This document shows, in pieces, positions 11,307-21,800 of a stretch of DNA of 64,000 bases. Positions within the stretch are counted from its first letter, which is position 1. The number at the start of each line of letters is the position of its first letter. The DNA comes from Crambe crambe. Taxonomy: Eukaryota > Porifera > Demospongiae > Poecilosclerida > Crambeidae. Position numbers and translations under genes: made by a program. The stretch is from assembly GCA_963924555.1 (NCBI GenBank), contig OZ004587.1, positions 1,860,001 to 1,924,000 of the forward strand, in the 5' to 3' direction. Below the pieces are notes generated by a model that made no database searches, was not told the origin of the DNA, and was given only the letters and a program-made list of their open reading frames with translations.

Positions 11307-11930
11307 GATCGTTAACTTCTTATCTCATACATTCACTGCTTGGCCCCTGCTAGCTAGCTAAGCTGCATGGCCGAGCTGAACTGTCATGCCAAGGTCAAGG
11401 TCATGTACATGTGTATAACCATTTTGCAGATGGTATACATACCATAGATCATTATCGCCTCCAGCACTGTGTGCCAAGGCAAAAAATTTAAACCTCCGAA
11501 ATAATAAGGTATATGCAAGTTAAACATGCATGGCAACAATCTACTTACTTAACACCATGATATTTACAGTTTGTTCTCGCATTCCAATGAGTTGCATATC
11601 AGATTTCTTTAACTTCTTGTCTCATAATAAATTAACTGCTAGCTAGCTAAGCTGCATGGCTGAGCCGAACTGCCATGCCAAGGTCAAGGTCATGCACATG
11701 CATATAACAATTTGCATGCGCTACTAATAAGACAGACACCATAGATTATAGTTGCCTCCAGCACTGTACCTCGGTACTTCTGTGCCGAGGCAAAAAATTT
11801 AAAGTTCCAAAATAATAAGGTATATGTAAGTTACGTAAACATGCATGGCAACAATGTACTTACTTAACACCATGATATTCTCGGTTTGTTCTTGCATTCC
11901 AATGAGTTGCATATCAGATATGGACACGAT
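11307..11930. repeat. ~300-bp tandem duplication covering the 3' end of the Ig exon
   Basis: Two adjacent copies (about 11307-11606 and 11607-11930) share TTAACTTCTT, GCTAGCTAAGCTGCATGGC, CATGCCAAGGTCAAGGTCAT, GCCTCCAGCACTGT, GAGGCAAAAAATTTAAA and CATGCATGGCAACAAT, and then the last codons and splice donor of the Ig exon. The proximal copy therefore holds a duplicated exon tail (minus-strand frame ...SDMQLIGMREQTVNIMVLS) with an intact donor but no complete Ig domain. Confidence 0.75.
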
Positions 11931-12190
11931 TGTACCATTGCAGTGGTAACTGCCTTCATCTTGTGCACTTATGGGGTTAAACTCCAAAATACGTTGAAAT
12001 CTGTTACCACTCCTTCTGACTTCACTAAGCTGTACATTGTTTGAGTTGTTTTGGATGCCAGGCCCTGAGAATGAGATATCTACTTCAACTTCATTAATGC
12101 TGGGTGTGGTTCCCTGGTACGTCAAAGTACAACTGTATTGGATATTTAATCCAATATAGTTTACTCTTGGAGCATTTATTTGTCGCTGGA
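11864..12190 (-). CDS. Orphan Ig-domain exon related to the receptor genes
   Basis: An open 327-bp exon (109 codons) is bounded by an AG acceptor (TTCTATTATCAG, exon from 12190) and a GTAAGT donor (after 11864), both in phase 1. It encodes an Ig-like domain with CTLTYQG (first Cys region), DISFSGPGIQNNSNNV and RILEFNPISAQDEGSYHCN (the D-x-G-x-Y-x-C second-Cys motif). It is clearly related to the second Ig exon of the two receptor genes (DISISGPGIDQNSD... LEFNPIS...DTGSYRCN). Signal peptide, other Ig, FN3 and membrane exons were not found beside it. It is therefore an orphan exon, or part of a third receptor gene whose remainder is lost or not recognised. Confidence 0.7.
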
Positions 12191-13001
12191 CTGATAATAG
12201 AATATCTGTGGAAAGTAAGAAAAATGGAAATGGTGTTGCAGCAACTCCCTAAAATACAAAACTGCTTAGTACCTGCAAATAGTTATGTGTTCATGTGTAT
12301 GCGGCAAAGCTCACCTTACTATTGCACATGGAATAATGATCTATGAACTCTGGTTAAACCATTAATTTTAAAAAATTAACCATTAAAATTATGTTATACT
12401 TGTTAGACTCCATACTGATTTTTTGGTGAACTTATTGAATGATTTATTTGTAGGGGTACTAAATAATACCACAATTATATGAGTTCTGCTTATTATTCTC
12501 AGCTAACATGATAAAAATTCAATAGAATTGGTGGTTTGTTTCATAAGCTAATTTTATGAGAACTAATTCTATTGAATTATATGAGTTATTTGGCAGGAGT
12601 TTTATTCGGCAGTTGTACCAAGGAAGGTTTTTGGCAGACATTATTATTGGCAGTGGTGCGTTAATCACGCACTCACAAACACGGCTTCCCTCTCTTTTTT
12701 GGCTGCAGTCCTCTTCACTTCACAATCTATCTCTTTTAACTTTTAACTGAGCTTCTGTCCAGGAAACACTCCCTTTCCTCCTTCTTCAAGAACTTTAGAA
12801 GAGCCATCACGATCACAAAATAGCTGGAAACGGAACTAGTTAGCTAATCATATAATCTTGATCTTGTGCACGTACGTAGCTTATTGCTCACTGCACATGC
12901 GAGATACACTCGAGCCCCACCCTTGGCAGACTTATTATTGGCGGTTCCAAGACAGACTGCCAAACCATCAAATTTAATACATCGCAAATTTAACTCATAT
13001 A
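12191..13001. other. Intergenic stretch with a small hairpin element
   Basis: At about 12497-12590 AATTCAATAGAATTGG and CTAATTCTATTGAATT form an inverted repeat. A related sequence occurs inverted at 55230-55325 (shared GGTTTGTTTCATAAGC-type words), so this is a small dispersed MITE. Around 12590-12660 and 12920-12960 short words containing TTGGCAG recur. No gene is supported. Confidence 0.45.
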
Positions 13002-13564
13002 AGGTAGGCGGGGGTAACTCCGGACGAACTTTCAATTGGGAAGGATAACTTTGGAATGGAAGCAGCTATGATCGAGCAGCAAAGTTCAAAAAGAAGCTGA
13101 ACTCTCCATCTATCAAGGCCCCAAAAAGTTATTATTTTAGCACTTACTCTTATGAAGTTATCGGGCAAAATTCATAGCTAGCATAAAATCGCGGTTTGGG
13201 GTAACTCCGGACACTACTGGTAGAAATCTCTGATAGAGCTAGCTAGCAACCCAACATGAAAATTTTAAAGAGAGGTGACCTTGGTTTATCTGATACACAT
13301 GCACTTTTTTCCTGTGCTCTCTTGATGTTCAACCAGGCCTGCTTGAAATGCACGAGATCGTGCCGTAAAGTTTCAGTTCAACGATTATAGATTTCAGGGC
13401 ACGATGCAGTCTAGAACGGTGGAAGAAGAGTTTAGCTAACCATGCATTTAAACAAGTAGCAGTTATAGTTACTGCAGGTATAAAGACTGCCTCTCAATCT
13501 TTGTAGTTTCTGAAAAAAAGTCGAAAGTCCGAAGTTACCCCATGTCTGGAGATGCCGCCTACCT
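13002..13564. mobile_element. MITE with TA flanks and repeated GGGGTAACTCCGGAC
   Basis: The left end AGGTAGGCGG is mirrored by CCGCCTACCT on the right, each flanked by TA (13000-13001 and 13565-13566). GGGGTAACTCCGGAC occurs at about 13011 and 13199, and its diverged complement (GTCCGAAGTTACCCC) at about 13527, giving an inverted subterminal repeat. No coding frame. Confidence 0.65.
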
Positions 13565-13919
13565 TACGGTAGTTAGATACCAAGACCAGGAATGTACGCT
13601 ATTTAGAGGGTTTCTAAATACTGTAGATTCCATTGATCGAGGTGTCTAACTAATTTAAAACATAGCCATATGTAGCAATATACTGCTTCCAAGAAACTCA
13701 AGCTACAAGTTGTCATGCTAGTGCCTTGTTGATGATGGGAGGAGCATGCAACATGTGACTCCAGCTTGGGCAGCTGGTAAACAACAAGCTTGCTTCTTGT
13801 ACAGACTGTACAGTAGTCTTACATGGAATTTGTTTACTAAAATGGGAGTGACCAATCACATTAAAATAATCATTGTATGCTGCCTTGGCACTAAGTCTAT
13901 GCCCTGAGAACAAGTAACA

Positions 13920-14053
13920 ATGAGAGCACTAAGTGACATGAAAGCAGTTTCTGATGAGAGCACTAAGTGACATATAGCAGTTTCTGATGAGAGCACTAAG
14001 TGACATGAAAGCAGTTTCTGATGAGAGCACTAAGTGACATGAAAGCAGTTTCT
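13920..14053 (+). repeat. 34-bp minisatellite, four copies
   Basis: ATGAGAGCACTAAGTGACAT followed by a GCAGTTTCTG segment repeats four times; one copy is slightly shorter (ACATATAGCAG instead of ACATGAAAGCAG). It lies 100 bp upstream of the pogo element at 14152. The minus-strand open frame over it is a repeat translation, not a gene. Confidence 0.85.
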
Positions 14054-14151
14054 GTGAATAAACATTAAAAATTATGCTGCCTTTGATAATAATCCCTACA
14101 TCACTGCCTCCCACCAAGCTACTAAAAAAATAGAAGTACAGACTAACACTA

Positions 14152-17100
14152 GTGTAAGCCACCGATTATCGACCGGCATCTATTATCAACCAATACGACG
14201 TCTATTATCAACCAGTATAGTATATGGTAGTACATGATAGATTACGGATAATAAACGATAAGCATGCTAGAGGTAGAAGTACAAGTAGTGTGGCTTTCAG
14301 TTACTTCTTTGTTTCTACTTACCCTGCTTGCCATCAATATCTATGACGATAAGTAGCTATTTGTCTTGCTATTTTGTGGCCTTCTTTTTGTTGTGTAGTG
14401 GCTTTTACTCATTTAAAATCTTTCTTTCTAGGTATTTATCAGTCACGAATGTATGTGACAGGTAAGCTTCAGAACTGTAGTTCCTTTGTATCTAGAAATG
14501 TTTAGCTACCTATTTCTATCATGAAAATAGCTTGCAAGGATGTTAATTTTGTTTTAATACATAAAACTGTAGATAGCAATGACTATGCCTCGTTGCCAGA
14601 GCCAGAGAAAATGTCTAACGAAAAGGAAGAAGAGATCAAAGTCAGCTCCTGCGATATTACGATCTCTAAGCAAGCCAACTGTAAAAAGAAAGCAGTGGAC
14701 TGATAATCAGATGAAATCGGCAATGGAGGCTGTTAGCTCAGGGATAAGTGGTGTAAATCAAGAGCATTGGATCATGGAGTTCCCAAGACATCACTCAAAG
14801 ATAGGCTAAGTGGACAAGTCACCCATGGCCAGAGACCTGGTCCTGTCCCATATTTGACCAATGAAGAGGAGAAGGAACTTGCTAGCTTTTTGAAAGAGAG
14901 TGCTGCCATAGGATATGGCAAGACAAGGCAGGATATGATGAACATTGTTCAATCTGTTGCAAGGGATTCTTAGAAGCAACCAAATCACCCATGGCTGGTG
15001 GCAGCAGTTCATCCAACGGCAAAAAGATTTATCACTTAGATGTGGTGATAACACTGCCCATATTCGTATGGATGCGATCAACAAAGACACTATGAAGCAA
15101 TACTTTAACCTCCTTGAGAATACACTCAAAGAGCATAACCTGCTGGATTCTCCCTCTCAATTGTACAATGTTGATGAAACTGGGATGCCTCTGGATCCTA
15201 AGGCTCCTAATATTGTTACAAAGAGAGGAGTTAAGAAAGTTCGTTATCGATCGTCTGGGAAGAAGGGGCAAGTAACGATTGTAGCATGTGGAAATGCCGC
15301 TGGCCAAGTGATTCCTCCATTGGTGATATTTGATACAAAAAACTTCAATCATGCTTGGACAGTTAATGAAGTTTCAGGTACGAAATATGGTTTGAGTGAA
15401 AAGGGATGGATAACTACTGAACTTTTTCAATCATGGTTGACTGAATATTTCTTGGAATATGCTGTGTCCAAGCGACCACTCTTTCTTCTGCTTGATGGTC
15501 ACAGTACTCACTACCAACCGGATCTTATTCGGTATGCAAGGATCAATGATGTGGTAATGCTGTGTTTACCACCCCACGCCACCCATGAGACTCAACCTTT
15601 AGACACTGGTGTTTTTAAACCGCTTAAAACTCAGTGGAGCAAGGTGTGTCACAACTTCACACAGAAGAATCCAGGTCAGGTAATAACAAAATTCACTTTC
15701 AACTCCCTCTTTCACAAGCTTGCCTGCTTGCTGTTACTCCTGCCAATGTCATGGCTGGATTCAAAACATCTGGTGTGTACCCACTTAATCGTTCTGCAGT
15801 CAAAATTCCCCCATCTACTGCTTCCAGCTCAGCAAAAGACAGCACTGAAGAAGATGAAAACCAAAAATCTGGAGAGTCATCTGATAGTGAAGCCAATTTC
15901 AGCACAGAGCAAGAAGAACTATTCCAGAAACGTTTTGCTGAAGGTTATGATATTTATACCGATGATGATTACGTTCATTGGCTTCATATCAATCATCCAG
16001 AGTCGTTACATTCCAGTGATAACCCAGAAAATTCATCTGATGTTAGTGCTTTAATATCAGATCATTTCTCATCAGTTACTGTGGAAACACCTATTTCTGT
16101 ATCTAAAGATGCTAGCTACTACTTCTCACCATTTTAGCAAGGAGCAGGAAGATCTGTTTCAGAAGCGTATTGATGAGGGATACGATATCTTTGTTAATGA
16201 AGACTATTTTAGCTGGCTTGAGATTAATCATCCTGAAATTCTACAGAAATCTACTGATAGCTCCAGTTTACCTCCCTCAAGGCCATCTGATGTGAAGAAA
16301 CTGGAAACTTCCCAGGCTTCTTCAACCCCATCTGTGAACACAACCACATCTGTTACTCCTTCAACACCAACTAGAGTGACCCCAGGTTCAGCATCCAGTA
16401 ATAGTTTTACTTCCTCATTATCCAAATTCATCACACCACCTCAGAGTTCCACTCCTAGTGTGCATAAAAACCTTCCACGAGCAAGACTCTTAACAAGTAT
16501 GTCGTCTTTAGCTATTTTGGAGGAGAAGGAGAAAAAGAAAAAGCAAGAGTTGGAAGAAAGAGAGAGGAAGAAGAAAGAAAGGGAAGAGAAGAGGCAGTTG
16601 AAAAAAACAGGAAGCAGCTAAGAAAGCAGAAGAAAGAGAGAGGAAGAAGAAATTGAGGGAAGAAGAGCAGCCCATGAAAAAGAACAAAAAAAGAAAATAG
16701 AAGGAAGAAGATTCCCAACAAAAAAAAGCAAAAAAGAACTCGGAGGGTAGAGACTGGACAGAAGCGCAAGTCCTTGCAGACTGAGGTGCCACCACCAAAG
16801 AAGAATTGTATTGTAGTGATCATGAGGAGGGAGAAGAAATAGATCCGAATGTGTGTTGTATGTGCTTTCAGAACTACAATGACGATGTCATCAGTGGTGC
16901 TGGTACAGACGAGAATATAGCTTATTTCATGAGCAATGGCATGATAGTAGTTGGTAAGGGATAGAGTTTTATGGGCGTGGAGTAAGCAAATCTGAAGTGA
17001 GTTGGTCGATAATTGTGCATACTGAATAGTACTACGGTCGTTTATTGATGACGGTAGTCAATGATTGATTTTCAAGGGCCTAGTTTTATCAGTTTCTATG

Positions 17101-17254
17101 AAATCGGTAGGACCACTGGTGGGAACTGGACTTGGACAAGTTTACTCCATAAGAATATACCTTCGTCTTGGTGCAAGTTTGAAATTTTAGTCCCATTGCA
17201 TTCAAGAGTTACACTTACAGGTACCAAAGTAGGTTGATAATGGGTGGCTTACGC
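14152..17254 (+). mobile_element. Full-length pogo/Tigger-like DNA transposon (3.1 kb)
   Basis: Both termini can be read. The left end is GTGTAAGCCACCGATTATCG and the right end is the complement of CGATAATGGGTGGCTTACGC-type sequence, giving a 23-bp inverted repeat with three mismatches. TA lies at 14150-14151 and 17255-17256. Subterminal TTATCGACC/TTATCAACC motifs are repeated in the left end (14165-14215) and inverted in the right end (about 16997-17050), as expected for transposase-binding sites. The interior holds one damaged transposase gene. The ends look intact enough to be mobilised in trans. Confidence 0.85.
14579..16967 (+). pseudogene. Tigger-like transposase with HTH-psq and DDE domains, frameshifted
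   Basis: The frame opens MTMPRCQSQRKC, then gives a pipsqueak-type helix-turn-helix (KRKQWTDNQMKSAMEAVSSG, then VPKTSLKDRLSG) and TNEEEKELASFLKE...GYGKTRQD. The DDE_1 catalytic core follows, with Asp in YNVDETGM (about 15170), LLLDGHSTH (about 15495) and ETQPLDTGVFKPLK (about 15590-15630), and then SQACLLAVTPANVMAGFKTSGVYP. The C-terminal part has two EGYDI...DY..WL.INHPE motifs, a Ser/Thr-rich linker, a Lys/Glu coiled coil and a Cys-containing end (PNVCCMCFQNYNDDV) stopping at 16967. Frame breaks occur near 14762, 14968, 15685, 16125 and 16605, with a further stop near 16700. All catalytic residues survive, so the damage looks recent, or some breaks are sequencing errors. Confidence 0.8.
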
Positions 17255-17499
17255 TACATGGCCTTTTTTATTTAGCATAATTTTTTTCCTTTCATAGTAG
17301 TATAAAATGATACTTACTTTGAGCTGACATGAGAGGAAAATATGCCATAATCAGAATAGCAACTCCCATTACCAGGGCCTGGTGATTGCTCCTAGACTTC
17401 ATTATGATGTTCACAATAATAGCTGAAATTAATAATAATGATAATAATAATAAGAGCACAATAGCTATAGTTAAATTATACAAGTAGCTGACTTTTATA
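17255..17499. repeat. Short spacer with AAT/GAT microsatellite
   Basis: Between the transposon and the next composite repeat. AATAATAATGATAATAATAA lies at about 17430-17452. No gene. Confidence 0.5.
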
Positions 17500-18210
17500 G
17501 TCAGAGAGAGCAGTAGCTCTCTCTATGTAGGAATGATGTGGACAGATGCGTGCGTTGCCTATAGACTAATACAAAAGTGAAACTCTAGTTCCCCCACTTA
17601 GAATTAACAAAAGCTACTGTGAATGATTATCCAGCCTACTAGAGCCTACTACAATGTGCAGACCAAGTTTCAGGACCAGGGAGCTACACGTTCAGAACAG
17701 GTAAGTCGCTAGATTCTTCTTCTCTATTCTTCTTCTTCTTCTTAGATAACCATATCTCTTGAATCACTCAAGCTACAGCTACGATTTCTGGATAAATCCG
17801 CTCTAAATTCTGCCATCTACGATCTTTTGTACTCATCAACCCTCGAAAGAGTCGATGTAAAAAGGAGATACTGCGGAACACAGTACTCAACTAACTTAAT
17901 TATTGGAAGCCATTTTTTATAATATGCATGCACATGTATTTGATATCCAATTATTCGAAGTTATATTATTACTCAGCTAGATTTGATATCCAATTATTCG
18001 AAGTTATAATATTACTCAGCAAGATTTGATATCCAATTATTTGAAGTTATAATATTACTTAGCTAGCTAAGCTCTAGATCATATGGACTACTCGAACTCT
18101 ACGATTTTAGTCCATCTACCAGTAGACTCTATTTCAGATTCATCTGCATCCTTTCTACAAGTATAGCTCAACATTTCAAGCCTTGACTTGCTGATAAATC
18201 ATTGGGCTGC
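17500..18210 (+). repeat. Composite repeat copy with triplicated AT-rich unit
   Basis: It carries the order of the 4.9-8.4 kb unit: GTAGCTCTCTCTATGTAGG, CCCCCACTTAGA, GATTATCCAGCCTACTAGAG, AACCATATCTCTTGAAT and AGGAGATACT. At about 17938-18066 a 45-bp segment (TTTGATATCCAATTATTCGA, then AGTTATAATATTACT) is repeated three times in tandem. The copy is interrupted at 18211 by a MITE and resumes after 18672. Confidence 0.75.
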
Positions 18211-18666
18211 CAGTGGCGCATCTAGAATTTGAGCTAGGAGGGTGCTGTGGTAATATCAATACTGCGCGCGAAATTTTCTCGAACCACGCCCACTTTTGAT
18301 TAACCACACCCTCTTTATTATGCCCAGATGATGGCCTAAGTACTAGCTACCCTACTTTACCAGCGTACAGGACAGAAGTGAGAGAAGGCATCACTGGTGC
18401 AGACTGAATAAAGAAGCACAGATTTTTGATCGAGATGTGCATTATTTAGGATAAAAACGTGCCGGGCGCATGCGCCTCGTCGATGTGATTATTGAACTCT
18501 GACCCAATGCTGCACTCAGGCTCTCTTTCTGTAAGTGTAATAACTGCTGTGCTAGACGATCAGCTTAATTGGATAGATAACTATAGAAGCGAGCCTACTG
18601 AAAAAGCTAGCTAGCAGCTGAGGGGGGTGCTCGAACACCCTGAGCACCTCGCTAGATACGCCACTG
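18211..18666. mobile_element. CAGTGGCG-ended MITE with 6-bp target duplication
   Basis: The ends are CAGTGGCGCATCTAG and the complement CTAGATACGCCACTG. GGCTGC lies directly outside both ends (18205-18210 and 18667-18672). Uninterrupted copies of the same host repeat read ATTGGGCTGCTATGCT (about 21420), with a single GGCTGC, which confirms the duplication. Single-ended relatives occur near 26436 (CAGTGGCGTAGCCAGG) and 38754 (CAGTGGCGTATCTAGCG). The superfamily cannot be assigned from the ends alone. Confidence 0.85.
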
Positions 18667-18672
18667 GGCTGC

Positions 18673-19130
18673 TAAGCTATGTATCTCAAGAAACTTCTGT
18701 CCCTGCATACACATAAAAGAATGAACTCTTGCATTTATGTGTACATACATAAAGAGAGAAAGAAGAAAAAGACCAGGAACAAAAACATTTCATGAAATGA
18801 AAAAAATGTAGGGACGACCATTGCTCAAAAAAGTAAGGAAACAAGGGTATGGAGTGGAAATGGGATCAATCTTTGTTCTGTATTATTATCCAGCCAACAA
18901 TCCCTACATATACATACACTATAATCTGAAGCTACCCAATGTATGTATATGTAGGGATTGTTGGCTGGATATACAGAATAAAGATTGATCCCATTTCCAT
19001 CTTTCTTGTTTCCTTACTTTTTGAGCAATGGTCATCCCTACATTTTTTTCATTTCACGGAAATGTTTTTTCCCTTATTATTGTTATTCTTCTTCTTAGAC
19101 AATAATACCACTCAAGCTACACTAGATTAA
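18673..19130 (+). repeat. Continuation of composite repeat with hairpin MITE A copy 4
   Basis: The host repeat resumes (TCTGTCCCTGCATACACA). The family A hairpin lies at about 18781-19077, with arms CAAGGGTATGG...GGGATCAATCTTTG and CCAGCCAACAATCCCTACA around an ATAATCTGAAGCTACC loop. No coding content. Confidence 0.75.
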
Positions 19131-19358
19131 TCATAATAATGGTTAATATTTATAGTACATTTACGCTCATTAGTTCGAGTGAAATTAATCCTTAATTTCA
19201 CTCATAGTTCATAATTTCACTCCTACCTACTGCGCATGTGCAGACTAACCTAGTAACGACATTTCTGAAGATTGTAGGCAAGCTTGATTGGTTTTTTCAG
19301 GGTGAATTGTAGGCGCTAGGCTCATCTAAGTGGATTGTCAGCCTAGTAGGCCACCACT

Positions 19359-20838
19359 TAGTCTCGAACCCAGCCTCTTTTTTTCCTTTTTTTTTTTGGG
19401 GGGGGGGGGGGGGGGGGATGGGGAAAAAGAGAGCCTGGTATCTACTGTTTGCGCATGCGCCAATTTTTGAATTATATAATTAATAAACGCGCATGCGATG
19501 ACAAGTTTTGACGTCCAGCTAGTGCTATGATCTCATGCATGATGTCGTACTATTCCAAGTAGTCTCATATTCCGAGAATGTTTAGATCCTCCAGGGCATC
19601 AGAAGTAACAAGGGTTTCAGGGGCACAGAAGAGAAGGCTATCTGATCTAAGACTGGCAGATGTAACGAGGTAGTACTGGCCAAAACATCGTTGGTCGATC
19701 ATCAGAGCATATATCTACATCTATGATCAGAGCAACTAGAGGAGAGGCAACCAGTACTGCACTACGCTTCACCAGCATCATTATGAAGGGGAGAGTCTGG
19801 TAGAACTGATCTTTCTATAACCAGTTTGGTAGAAGTATCCTTCCCATCATAGACTGCCTTGACAGCAGTGTGTATAGTTCCTTCTTTGCAAATGCCAAGT
19901 TTCTCCAAGGAGAAACGAAGAGCAGCAGCAAAGGAGCACGAGTAAAACTATAGCAGGGGGAGGTCACTCCTATTCACTCTGTATATACGTTCGCGACCGG
20001 GGTCAAGGTTTTTGACCACCCAAAAATCTATGTTGACCTCTTGACCGTGCACAGAAATTTTCTTTGACCTGTTGACCGTACCTAATACCTTTTCTTGACC
20101 GGTACCTTACGTATTACGCATGCGCAATTATTGGGAATAAGATTTTATTCCATCATTCAAGTGAGTAGCACCATAATTCAACAGGATATCATGAATCTTA
20201 TGTAAGACTACCAAGATGTAGCTATCTACACAAGAAGCAACAGTAAAATTTTCCGCACAGATCAGAACTTCTACAAGCATGCGCATGCGCAGAGCAGAAC
20301 TTATTATGATTACGTCATATTATGACGTCATAATATTTTGATATATCGATATATCGCGATCGATCGCTCGATATCAGCAGTTTGGTTATTACTAAGCTAT
20401 TATAATAAGCTATTAGTATTATAGAGACGACTAAATGTAAGCAAATGTATCTAGCTACTTTAGTTGTTTGATAACAGCATTGGGAAGACTTCAGTCCTGA
20501 ATCATATCTTGACCCTTGACCGAAACTCCGAAGAGCCGTTGACCGTCTGACCGGAACAGAAAATTGATCTTGACCCCTTGACCTCATTTTGACCCCGGTC
20601 GCGAACGTATGTACAGAGTGAATGGGAGTGACCTCCCCCTGCTATAGCTAGCATGCAGCATTGTACTAGTTGTGCAACCGCGCCCATTAATTATGACCAT
20701 CGTGTAGCGGAAATATCCAAGTGATATCCTAATTCCCAGATTTCTGGGGGGAAACTGGCGCATGCGCAAACAGTGGATACCAGGCTCTCTTTTTCCCCCG
20801 CCCCCAAAAAAGGAAAAGAGAGGCTGGGTTCGAGGTTA
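19359..20838. mobile_element. Foldback-ended transposon with 9-bp target duplication and poly-G core
   Basis: The left end TAGTCTCGAACCCAGCCTC is matched by the complement of GAGGCTGGGTTCGAGGTTA on the right, and GCCACCACT lies outside both ends (19350-19358 and 20839-20847). Each terminal repeat is itself a hairpin: GCCTCTTTTTTTCC pairs with GGAAAAAGAGAGCC around a G-rich core. At the left end the core is an uninterrupted run of about 20 G (around 19398-19418). At the right end it is CCCCCGCCCCC. CGCATGCGC follows on the inner side. No transposase remains, and a second element (19948-20647) is nested inside. Same architecture as 2608-2861. Confidence 0.8.
19948..20647. mobile_element. Nested MITE with arrays of TTGACC half-sites
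   Basis: The inverted ends share about 58 bp with two mismatches: CTATAGCAGGGGGAGGTCAC, then ACGTTCGCGACCGGGGTCAA. Inside each arm the hexamer TTGACC recurs, about six or seven times in 20010-20105 and five or six times, same top-strand orientation, in 20505-20600. The centre has a TGACGTCA palindrome (about 20324), TATCGATATATCG and CGATCGATCG. No open frame is credible; short minus-strand frames at 20315-20769 are shadows of the repeats. Confidence 0.75.
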
Positions 20839-20950
20839 GCCACCACTAGGCTGAAGTAAGTGTTTTGTGGCAAGCATTACAGGTTCACATAAACAGCTTC
20901 CTACATGCAGCTGCCTGGCTGATACAAGTAATTTACCATAATAATGATTA

Positions 20951-21083
20951 ATAGGCAATCACATGCTTTTTCTTGCAATTTGGGTATAATTGCATTCGGA
21001 ACTATATTGCACTCGGCTTCACCTCGTGCAATTACCTAGCCAGTTCCTCATGCAATTATACCCAAATTACACTCAAAAGCCTA
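20951..21083. mobile_element. Small hairpin MITE
   Basis: AATTTGGGTATAATTGCA (about 20977) is mirrored by TGCAATTATACCCAAATT (about 21050), with outer AGGC...GCTTTT and AAAAGCCT arms. No coding content. Confidence 0.6.
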
Positions 21084-21800
21084 TACAAATCCACTCCAAT
21101 TCTACCAGCTATGATCTTTTGTACTCGTCAATCCTCAAAAGAGTCAATGTAAAAGGAGACACTACAGAACACAGTACTCGACTAACTTAATTATTGGAAG
21201 TCATTTTTCAATAATACACATGCGCATGCATTACATATCCAACTATTCAAAATTACTCAGCTAGCTCTACTCTGAACTCTAGCTCTATCAACTCGGGGAT
21301 TTTAGATCACCAATCCATCTACCGGTAGACCAGGCTGGGTAGACTATTTCTGCATCTTCAACCTCCAAATATAAGAGCTCAATACTAACACTTTAAGTCT
21401 CGACTCGCTGATAAATAATCATTGGGCTGCTATGCTATTTCTGTCCCTGCATACACATATTATTAGAATGAACTCTATACATAAAAGAGAGAAAAAGGAC
21501 CAGGAACAAGGAAAAAAATATTCTGTGAAATGAAATAAAATGTAGGGATGACCATTGCTCAAGAAAGTAAGGAAACAAGGGTGGAAATGGGATCAATCTT
21601 TGTTCTGTATATCCAGCCAACAATCCCTACATATATGCACTATTATCTGAAGCTACCCAACAACGTATATGTAGGTGGATATACAGAACTAAGATTGATC
21701 CCATTTCCACCTTACTTTTTTGAGCAATGGTCATCCCTACATTTTTTTTTCATTTCATAGAAATATTTTTCCCTTACTTGTTCCTGTTTTGTTTTTTTTT
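21084..21800 (+). repeat. Composite repeat copy with hairpin MITE A copy 5
   Basis: The same ordered words as at 5.7-8.4 kb recur (AATCCACTCC, AGGAGACACTAC, ATTATTGGAAG, GTCTCGACTCGC, CATTGGGCTGCTATGC). The family A hairpin at 21501-21787 is bounded by CAGGAACAAG and CTTGTTCCTG. This copy supplies the empty target site for the MITE at 18211-18666. Confidence 0.75.

Noticed and set aside
16228..16823. Minus-strand hydrophobic frames opposite the transposase C-terminus
   Set aside because: They are the antisense of a Lys/Glu-rich coiled coil, which produces Phe/Leu/Ser-rich shadows.
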